NCBI GenBank assembly: GCA_964538675.1 | Contig: CAZIGM010000033.1 | Coordinates: forward strand, 1-20,768 | Reading direction: 5' to 3' | Source: CAZIGM01 sp964538675 | GTDB taxonomy: Bacteria > Bacillota > Bacilli > Tepidibacillales > Tepidibacillaceae | Length of the DNA stretch: 20,768 nt | Shown: positions 16,023-20,768 of the stretch, piece by piece | Numbering within the stretch: position 1 is the first letter of the stretch | Layout: each line of letters begins with the position of its first letter | Program-made: the position numbers and the translations under genes | Notes under the pieces: model-generated | Told to the model about the DNA's origin: nothing | What the model saw: the letters and a program-made list of their open reading frames with translations, nothing else | Databases searched by the model: none

Positions 16023-16046
16023 AAGATAAAAAGAAAAGTCCTATTA

Positions 16047-16901
16047 TTATATTTTATGCATCATAATAGCTATTGTACCTGGTCCAACATGAGTTCCAAT
16101 AACGGGTCCAATATCTGTCATAATAAATTCCTGTATATTAAAATTCTCCTTTAATTTCTCTTCAATCTTTTTTGCTTCATCAGGATTAGCCGCATGGCTT
16201 ATTCCAACACGTAGTTTCTCATCTTTAGCATACTCTTTAAAATAATCAAAAATCTTTACAACTGCCTTACTACTTCCTCTTACTTTATCTATTGGATAGA
16301 CTTCACCTTGATCATTTAGTGATAAAATTGGTTTAATATTTAATAAGGAGCCAAACAAATGAGATGCCTTACCTATACGTCCACCTTTATGTAGATATAA
16401 TAGCGATTCTACTAAAAAATAAACTTGTGTATCCTCTACAAAATGATTTGCTAATTGTACACATTCTTCATAGCTTTTTCCTTCTCTAACAGCTTGAACA
16501 ACACCTACAACAATAATTCCAATTGAATAAGAAGCTTTTTTCGAGTCAATAACAGCTACTTCAATTCCTTCTTCTTCTACCATCGATTTTGCTAATAGAG
16601 CAGATTGTACAGTTCCACTTAATGCAGAAGATAAATGAATTGAAATTATTTTTGCATTATCATCAGCAGCTAGTTTTTTATAGACCTCAACAAAATCTAA
16701 TGGAGATGGTTGAGAAGTAGTTGGAAGCTCTTCCGACTGTTCAAGCTTATTATAAAAATCTTCGGCAGTAATTGTCTCCCCATCTAAATATGTTTCATCA
16801 CCGAGATGTACTTTTAATGGTACTACGACTATGTCTAAAGAATCTGCAAAATCTTTTGGTATATCAGCTGTACTATCAGTAACTACATAAATCTTGTCCA
16901 T
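16047..16901 (-). CDS. fakB: DegV family fatty-acid-binding protein, likely FakB of fatty acid kinase
   Basis: Binds a free fatty acid and presents it to FakA for phosphorylation to acyl-phosphate. The 284-residue DegV fold is clear: VVTDSTADIP (residues 6-15), TTSQPSPLDF near 58-67, IHLSSALSGT near 89-98, and GPVIGTHVGPGT near the C-terminus; the middle Thr/Ser and the late His correspond to head-group contacts in known FakB structures. The ATG at 16901 is chosen over an in-frame GTG at 16910 because AAGGAG precedes it by eight bases. It lies directly after fakA (19 bases), which favours the FakB role over an unassigned DegV. Chain preference (saturated or unsaturated) cannot be read from the sequence. 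Confidence 0.88.
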   Translation of the reverse strand: MDKIYVVTDSTADIPKDFADSLDIVVVPLKVHLGDETYLDGETITAEDFYNKLEQSEELPTTSQPSPLDFVEVYKKLAADDNAKIISIHLSSALSGTVQSALLAKSMVEEEGIEVAVIDSKKASYSIGIIVVGVVQAVREGKSYEECVQLANHFVEDTQVYFLVESLLYLHKGGRIGKASHLFGSLLNIKPILSLNDQGEVYPIDKVRGSSKAVVKIFDYFKEYAKDEKLRVGISHAANPDEAKKIEEKLKENFNIQEFIMTDIGPVIGTHVGPGTIAIMMHKI

Positions 16902-16920
16902 ATACTTCACTCCTTATTAT

Positions 16921-18594
16921 CTACTCAATACCGAATATAAAATAATATAATGGCTGTTTTCCATTATGAATTTCAATCTCAATGTCAGGAAATTGCTCTA
17001 ATAATCTACTTTCTAATTCTTTAACCTGTTCCTCGTTAATATCTTCCCCATAAATTATTGTTAAAATCTCATCTTCCTCATTGAGCATTTCTACAAGCAA
17101 GCTATAAGCAGTGTCTAATACATCTTTGTCATTAGTTAAGATTTTCCCATCAGCAATACCAATAAAGTCACCTTCATTAATCTCTAACTTTTCAAATTTT
17201 GTATCTCTTATAGAATAAGTTACTTGACCAGTTTTTATATTATCTAAAGCCTTAACCATATTTTCCTTATTTTCATCTATAGAAGCACCTTGATTAAAAA
17301 ATAAAAGTGCAGAAATTCCCTGCGGTATTGTTTTGCTTGGAATAACAGCTATAGGTTTATCCACAACATCTACGGTTTGTTCAGCTGCTAAGATAATATT
17401 GCTATTATTAGGAAGTATGATATAACTTTCGGCATTAATTTCATTAATAGCATTAACCATATCTTCTGTGCTCGGGTTCATAGTTTGTCCCCCAGCAATT
17501 ACAATGTCCACTCCAAGACTTTTAAATATATCAACTATACCTTCTCCCATACCTACAGCAATTATTCCATATGGCTTAAGAGATTTTTTTTCTTGTTTTG
17601 ATTTAGTTTGCTCTGATTTATTAGCATCATCAATTAATATATGACTGTGTTGTTCCCTCATGTTATCTATTTTAATTTTATGTAAACTGCCATGCTCAAT
17701 GGCATTATTTAGTACAGTTCCTGGTTCATTAGAATGAACGTGCACTTTAACAATTTCGTCATCGGAGATAACAACAAGAGAATCCCCTAATTCAGCTAAT
17801 TTATTTTTAAAAATAGTTTCATCAAATGCTAAATCATTTAAATTAATAAAAAATTCAGTACAATATCCAAATTCAATATCTTCTGTAGATATCTTGGATT
17901 GAAATGAGTGTACATCTTCTATAGTATTCTCAACTTCTTCAGAAAATAGGTCTGTATCTGTATCTATATCAATATTTTCATTTTTTAAAATAGCTAAAAA
18001 ACCCTCATAAACATATAATAGCCCTTTTCCTCCTGCGTCTACTACACCAACCTCTTTAAGAATTGGTAATAATTCTGGTGTATTAGCTAAAGAAACTCTG
18101 CCTCTTTCAATGGTGGCTTCCATAACTAACGAAACATCTTTCTCTTTATGTGCTTTTTTAATCGCTTCGTCAGCCATTTCCCTTGCTACTGTTAAAATAG
18201 TTCCTTCTACCGGTTTCATAACAGCTTTATAAGCAATATCTACACCTGTTTTTAAAGCTTCAGCAAATTGAATACTATCTATTTCTTCTTTAGAAATAAT
18301 ATGTTTAGAAAATCCTCTAAATAATTGAGACAATATTACTCCAGAATTACCCCTAGCACCCATCAATAAACCTTTTGCTAGTGCATCTGCATTTTTACCA
18401 ACATGATTAGTATTTCTTTTCTTTAGTTCATTAATACCAGAAACAAAAGATAGATTCATATTAGTTCCGGTATCACCATCTGGTACAGGAAATACATTAA
18501 GAGCATCAATACCTTTAACATGTTTATTGAGATTTTTTGCCCCTTCTACAACCATTTTAGTAAATAATTGTCCGTCTATTTTATGGTATTTCAC
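16921..18594 (-). CDS. fakA: Fatty acid kinase catalytic subunit FakA (DAK2 domain, YloV)
   Basis: ATP-dependent kinase that phosphorylates FakB-bound fatty acid, letting the cell use exogenous or recycled fatty acids through PlsY and PlsX. The N-terminal DAK2 domain holds the metal and nucleotide signature NVFPVPDGDTGTNM (residues 33-46) and MGARGNSGVILSQLFRG (about 83-99). The C-terminal half is the YloV-type domain (NNSNIILAAEQ, then VIPSKTIPQG). At 557 residues it is the usual length (about 550). The ATG at 18594 has AAGGAGG close upstream. It lies 17 bases after asp23, as in Bacillus yloU-yloV. Older annotations call it a dihydroxyacetone kinase, but no DhaK partner is present. Confidence 0.92.
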   Translation of the reverse strand: MKYHKIDGQLFTKMVVEGAKNLNKHVKGIDALNVFPVPDGDTGTNMNLSFVSGINELKKRNTNHVGKNADALAKGLLMGARGNSGVILSQLFRGFSKHIISKEEIDSIQFAEALKTGVDIAYKAVMKPVEGTILTVAREMADEAIKKAHKEKDVSLVMEATIERGRVSLANTPELLPILKEVGVVDAGGKGLLYVYEGFLAILKNENIDIDTDTDLFSEEVENTIEDVHSFQSKISTEDIEFGYCTEFFINLNDLAFDETIFKNKLAELGDSLVVISDDEIVKVHVHSNEPGTVLNNAIEHGSLHKIKIDNMREQHSHILIDDANKSEQTKSKQEKKSLKPYGIIAVGMGEGIVDIFKSLGVDIVIAGGQTMNPSTEDMVNAINEINAESYIILPNNSNIILAAEQTVDVVDKPIAVIPSKTIPQGISALLFFNQGASIDENKENMVKALDNIKTGQVTYSIRDTKFEKLEINEGDFIGIADGKILTNDKDVLDTAYSLLVEMLNEEDEILTIIYGEDINEEQVKELESRLLEQFPDIEIEIHNGKQPLYYFIFGIE

Positions 18595-18611
18595 AAAAAA
18601 ATCCTCCTTAG

Positions 18612-18974
18612 TTACACTTGAGTCACTCGAACACCTTGTACTATTACATTTACTTGAGAGACTTTAATACCAATAATATCCTCTAATGTATAAATTACTT
18701 TTTGCTGTACATTGTGAGCTACCTCAGAGATTTTTGTACCATAACTAACGATAATATACATATCAATAGTTACCTTATCACCTTCTGTGAAGACTTCAAT
18801 TCCTTTACTGAGATTCTCCTTTCTTAATAACTCTGCTATCCCATCTTTGAACTGTTTTCTTGAAGCCATTCCAATCAATCCAAAGACTTCCATAGCAGAA
18901 ATACCTGCTACTACAGAAATAACTTCCTTTGAAACATGATACTTGCCTAAATTGGTTTCCATTTCAATAGCCAT
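18612..18974 (-). CDS. Asp23/Gls24 family protein (YloU)
   Basis: Small cytoplasmic protein of the Asp23/Gls24 family, whose members are associated with envelope stress or lie beside fakA; exact function unknown. The 120 residues show the family pattern: LGKYHVSKEVISVVAGISAM at the N-terminus, VTIDMYIIVSYG in the middle (about 70-81), and VNVIVQGV near the end. The ATG at 18974 follows AGGGGG by nine bases. It is the first gene of asp23-fakA-fakB, divergent from rpmB. The 199-base region between them has AT-rich -10-like sequences on the minus strand but no clear promoter. Confidence 0.88.
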   Translation of the reverse strand: MAIEMETNLGKYHVSKEVISVVAGISAMEVFGLIGMASRKQFKDGIAELLRKENLSKGIEVFTEGDKVTIDMYIIVSYGTKISEVAHNVQQKVIYTLEDIIGIKVSQVNVIVQGVRVTQV

Positions 18975-19054
18975 ACTGTTTTACCCCCTAAGAATTTATC
19001 TATTTGGGCTATAATATATTCTACTATAAAAAAGAATATAATAAAAGTATTTGA

Positions 19055-19072
19055 TTAGTTTATTAAAACTAA
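19055..19072. promoter_or_regulatory. Perfect inverted repeat next to the rpmB promoter
   Basis: TTAGTTT-ATTA-AAACTAA: two perfect 7-base arms around four bases. It lies two bases before the -35 box of the rpmB promoter and between two divergent units (rpmB, and asp23-fakA-fakB). It looks like a dimeric repressor site, but I do not recognise the binding protein. It shares the TTAGT/ACTAA ends of FapR sites without the rest. In DNA this AT-rich, chance occurrence is possible. Confidence 0.35.
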
Positions 19073-19074
19073 CC

Positions 19075-19103
19075 TTGAAAAATAAAAAAGCTTATGCTAA
19101 TAT
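19075..19103 (+). promoter_or_regulatory. Sigma-A type promoter of rpmB
   Basis: TTGAAA (19075-19080), a 17-base spacer, then TAATAT (19098-19103) preceded by TGC, an extended -10. The leader to the ATG is about 65 bases. Confidence 0.65.
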
Positions 19104-19173
19104 TACACAAGTATATAATAAAGTAATTGCTCCCTAAATTTAAGTGAACATTGCTAATAAAGGAGGGTTAAAA

Positions 19174-19362
19174 ATGTCTCGTAAATGTTATATTACTGGT
19201 AAAAAAGCTGGTTCGGGAAATAATGTAAGTCACTCTAATCATAAATCTAAACGTAAATGGGGCGTTAACGTACAAAAAGTTCGTATATTAGTTGATGGCA
19301 AACCTAAACGAGTATATGTAAGTGCTAGAGCTTTAAAGTCTGGTAAAGTTACTCGTGTTTAA
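19174..19362 (+). CDS. rpmB: 50S ribosomal protein L28
   Basis: Large-subunit ribosomal protein. The 62-residue basic protein begins MSRKCYITGKKAGSGNNVSH and matches the common 62-residue form. It has only one cysteine, in RKCYIT, so the zinc-binding CxxC form is excluded. The ATG at 19174 has AGGAGGG six bases upstream; the frame is open to 19144, but those ten codons are leader. It is transcribed alone, opposite to its neighbours asp23 and spoVM, and has its own promoter and a terminator at 19387-19431. I recall the same lone opposite orientation in Bacillus. Confidence 0.97.
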   Translation: MSRKCYITGKKAGSGNNVSHSNHKSKRKWGVNVQKVRILVDGKPKRVYVSARALKSGKVTRV

Positions 19363-19386
19363 TATGCTTATTAAATATAATATGAC

Positions 19387-19448
19387 TAAAGGCTTCCTCT
19401 CACTTAAACTCATAAGTGATTGAAGCCTTTACTTTATTTCTTTTTTTT
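19387..19448 (+). terminator. Terminator between convergent rpmB and spoVM
   Basis: The outer 10-bp stem (19387-19396 with 19422-19431, TAAAGGCTTC and its complement) and inner 7-bp stem (19400-19406 with 19413-19419) form one long hairpin with a small internal loop. T-rich sequence follows on the plus strand to 19448, running into the end of spoVM. It may also serve spoVM, although the minus-strand T-tract is poor. Confidence 0.75.
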
Positions 19449-19517
19449 ATTAACTCTTAAAACTGCTCTCATCAATCCTCCAAGAGCCTTAGGAAGTTTG
19501 ATAGTATAAAATCTCAC
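19434..19517 (-). CDS. spoVM: Stage V sporulation protein M (SpoVM), 27 residues
   Basis: Tiny amphipathic helix that, in Bacillus, recognises the convex forespore membrane and anchors SpoIVA, the base of the spore coat. The 27-codon frame reads MRFYTIKLPKALGGLMRAVL and then a lysine-rich tail. It keeps the FYTIKLPK core, Pro9 (important for membrane insertion in Bacillus), the double glycine and a hydrophobic/basic face. The start is GTG at 19517, seven bases after GGAGGGA. Its place between thiN and rpmB is the Bacillus place. thiN ends in its own terminator, so spoVM needs its own promoter, but I found no convincing mother-cell promoter in 19518-19622. Small size makes it easy to miss. Confidence 0.9.
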   Translation of the reverse strand: MRFYTIKLPKALGGLMRAVLRVNKKKK

Positions 19518-19622
19518 CCCTATCCCTCCTCGCTAACTTCAAGATTTCATATTAATATTCGTTCAATTAAAATTATTTTATTATATTAATACAGTATATT
19601 CATAATCTTAAAAAAATGTACT

Positions 19623-19653
19623 AAAAAAACAACCTTGTTTAAAAGTTGCTTTA
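19623..19653 (-). terminator. Terminator of thiN
   Basis: On the minus strand an approximately 11-bp stem with two G-U pairs (CAACTTT with AAGGTTG plus flanking A-U pairs) and a 5-base loop ends in a run of seven T. The first arm overlaps the thiN stop codon (19651-19653). It separates thiN from spoVM. Confidence 0.72.
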
Positions 19654-20313
19654 ATCTCTACTCTCAATAACTAATAATATTCCCTTTTCAATAGAAATAT
19701 TACCTTTGTCATCAATCAATTCATTACTTACCCCATATGGTACTCCAAGTTTCATAACACCTTGTTCTATAGGATATTTAAAGCCTTTGGCATTGATTCC
19801 CTCTACTTTATCACTAAAAGATAATAAGGAAATATATTTAAAATAACTTTTCTCTATTTGAAGTATTTTGTTAGGAATCAATAACTGAATTCTATTATTT
19901 ACGTCATACATAATTGCTTTAATATTCTTAATCTCAGCTTGAAGCAGAATATTAATATTTGCAATTACATGGTCTACTCTAGAACCAATTCCCCCAATAA
20001 TCATAATTTCTTCGGGATTAAATTCTATCGCCAACCTTATAGCAAGTTCTGTATCAGTTTCATCCTTTTTTTCAGGAAATATTTTAACTTTATCAACAAA
20101 TTTATTTTTTATTTCTTCTAATAATCTAGAATCAATTGAATCAAAATCACCTACAAAATAATCAGGTACCATCTGTTTTTTTAATAAAAATTCTATCCCT
20201 TTGTCAACACCTATTGTGAATCCGTCATTTATATTTATATAAGAAAAAATGTCCTCACTTACATGACCACCTGTAAAAATATATATTTTTTTAATATTAT
20301 TTTGCTCATTCAT
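19651..20313 (-). CDS. thiN: Thiamine pyrophosphokinase
   Basis: Transfers pyrophosphate from ATP to thiamine, giving the coenzyme directly from salvaged thiamine. The 220-residue protein has the family motifs: GVDKGIEFLL near 32-41, YFVGDFDSID (about 53-62), the substrate and metal motif KKDETDTELAIRLA (about 81-94), and IIGGIGSRVDHVIANI (about 102-117). The C-terminal beta-domain ends SIEKGILLVIESRD. The ATG at 20313 has GAGGT six bases upstream. It lies 27 bases after the 55-residue membrane protein gene, with which it probably shares a message. Same position as Bacillus yloS next to spoVM. Confidence 0.93.
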   Translation of the reverse strand: MNEQNNIKKIYIFTGGHVSEDIFSYININDGFTIGVDKGIEFLLKKQMVPDYFVGDFDSIDSRLLEEIKNKFVDKVKIFPEKKDETDTELAIRLAIEFNPEEIMIIGGIGSRVDHVIANINILLQAEIKNIKAIMYDVNNRIQLLIPNKILQIEKSYFKYISLLSFSDKVEGINAKGFKYPIEQGVMKLGVPYGVSNELIDDKGNISIEKGILLVIESRD

Positions 20314-20340
20314 AAAGTTACCTCAAAAAAATATTATTTA

Positions 20341-20508
20341 CTAAAATATATAAACAGCAAGATTAAATATTACTAACAATGAAATAAATGCAATTGACCA
20401 TCCAATAAAAATATATTTAAAGGATTTACGAAATTTTAATCCTTTAAAAACTCTTAATGTTATTAATATTGCTACAAGTGCTGATATTAAAACCTTTACA
20501 AACCCCAA
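20341..20508 (-). CDS. Unrecognised 55-residue protein with two membrane segments
   Basis: Not recognised as any family. The frame begins at TTG (20508), five bases after AGGTGG, and ends TAG at 20341; an in-frame GTG at 20517 lies inside that ribosome site, so it is less likely. The protein has two hydrophobic stretches (about residues 4-21, and 33-55 with one tryptophan) joined by a basic loop FKGLKFRKSFKY. By the positive-inside rule the loop would be cytoplasmic and both ends outside. It precedes thiN by 27 bases and would be first in that message, with a promoter-like sequence at 20540-20569. Bacillus has rpe in this place. Coding is inferred from the ribosome site, hydrophobic pattern and operon position. 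Confidence 0.62.
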   Translation of the reverse strand: MGFVKVLISALVAILITLRVFKGLKFRKSFKYIFIGWSIAFISLLVIFNLAVYIF

Positions 20509-20539
20509 AATAACCACCTAATTCTATAAAAATTTACAC

Positions 20540-20569
20540 ATAATATTCTTTTATTAATGATACCATCAA
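20540..20569 (-). promoter_or_regulatory. Possible promoter of the small membrane protein-thiN unit
   Basis: Minus strand: TTGATG (20564-20569), an 18-base spacer, TATTAT (20540-20545). It is 31 bases ahead of the TTG start. The -35 match is four of six and the -10 five of six, in AT-rich DNA. Confidence 0.42.
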
Positions 20570-20617
20570 TTATTAAAAAAATACAACTTAATAATAAAAA
20601 TAGAGAAAATATCGTCT

Positions 20618-20768
20618 ATTTTTATCCAGATATGATAAGATCCCCACTTACACACAAAGTGTGCAATTCTCACTAAGGGAACAAAGTTCCTTAGTCTCAC
20701 TATATTAAGTGGGGGAGAATGAATTTAGGATAAGTCTCACATAGCACGACTAAATGCTTTAGCATTAT
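20618..20768 (+). repeat. Interspersed hairpin repeat, long copy, runs to window edge
   Basis: Second copy of the 9572-9661 element, inverted relative to it. An outer 9-bp stem (20642-20650 with 20706-20714, CCCCACTTA and TAAGTGGGG) encloses two hairpins: 20651-20663 (CACAC-AAA-GTGTG) and 20673-20694 (9 bp with one bulged G, loop AAA), so it could fold as a three-way junction. After it comes the 20-base block identical to the short copy (20721-20740), then a third hairpin at 20753-20766 (AATGC-TTTA-GCATT). No ORF. The true right end is beyond the window. It may be a structured RNA, a miniature mobile element, or an IS200/IS605-type end, which also uses subterminal hairpins. Confidence 0.7.

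Noticed and set aside
16921..18594. Dihydroxyacetone kinase for fakA
   Set aside because: Length, the YloV-type C-terminus and the asp23 and degV neighbours fit FakA; no DhaK or phosphotransfer partner is present.
20618..20768. CRISPR array
   Set aside because: The repeated units are short, unequally spaced and associated with hairpins of different sequence; there are no spacers of uniform length and no cas genes.

Overview
This is 20.8 kb of low-GC DNA from a Gram-positive, endospore-forming Firmicute, most likely an anaerobic clostridium. The grounds are the AT-rich codon use, strong AGGAGG-type ribosome sites, the gene order (thiN-spoVM-rpmB-asp23-fakA, sdaAB-sdaAA-recG, coaD-rsmD-ylbJ-patatin-ylbL-tmcAL-yceD-rpmF, fapR-plsX-fab), two sporulation genes (spoVM, ylbJ) and a two-subunit iron-sulfur L-serine dehydratase. 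The genus cannot be told from the sequence alone. Nearly all genes lie on the minus strand; only tmcAL, ylbJ and rpmB are on the plus strand.

Positions 1-5600 hold the fatty-acid and phospholipid operon fapR-plsX-fabH-fabD-fabG-acpP, then a hairpin, then fabF, which runs off the left edge. A sigma-A type promoter with an adjoining FapR-like operator lies just in front of fapR. Positions 5600-7675 hold yceD-rpmF (own promoter and terminator) and the divergent tmcAL. Positions 7688-11005 hold a patatin-like lipase and a Lon-like PDZ protease (minus), divergent from the sporulation membrane protein ylbJ. Positions 11013-14378 hold rsmD-coaD and recG, separated by a 258-base gap with a probable small RNA on the plus strand. 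Positions 14399-15958 hold sdaAB-sdaAA, which read into recG. Positions 16047-18974 hold asp23-fakA-fakB. Positions 19075-20570 hold rpmB (plus), the tiny spoVM gene, thiN and an unrecognised 55-residue membrane protein (minus). The right edge holds a structured repeat.

The main theme is acyl-chain supply. FapR controls de novo synthesis. PlsX makes acyl-phosphate from acyl-ACP, and FakA with a DegV-type FakB can make acyl-phosphate from free fatty acids.

The least ordinary parts are non-coding: (1) a four-hairpin candidate small RNA at 12188-12329 ending in a strong terminator, with a C-rich loop and a pyrimidine-rich linker; (2) two inverted copies of a hairpin-rich interspersed repeat at 9572-9661 and 20618-20768, the second able to fold as a three-way junction; (3) a terminator so close to sdaAB that it may act as an attenuator. 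I saw no CRISPR array, tRNA, rRNA or transposase gene. No gene-free stretch exceeds 300 bases.
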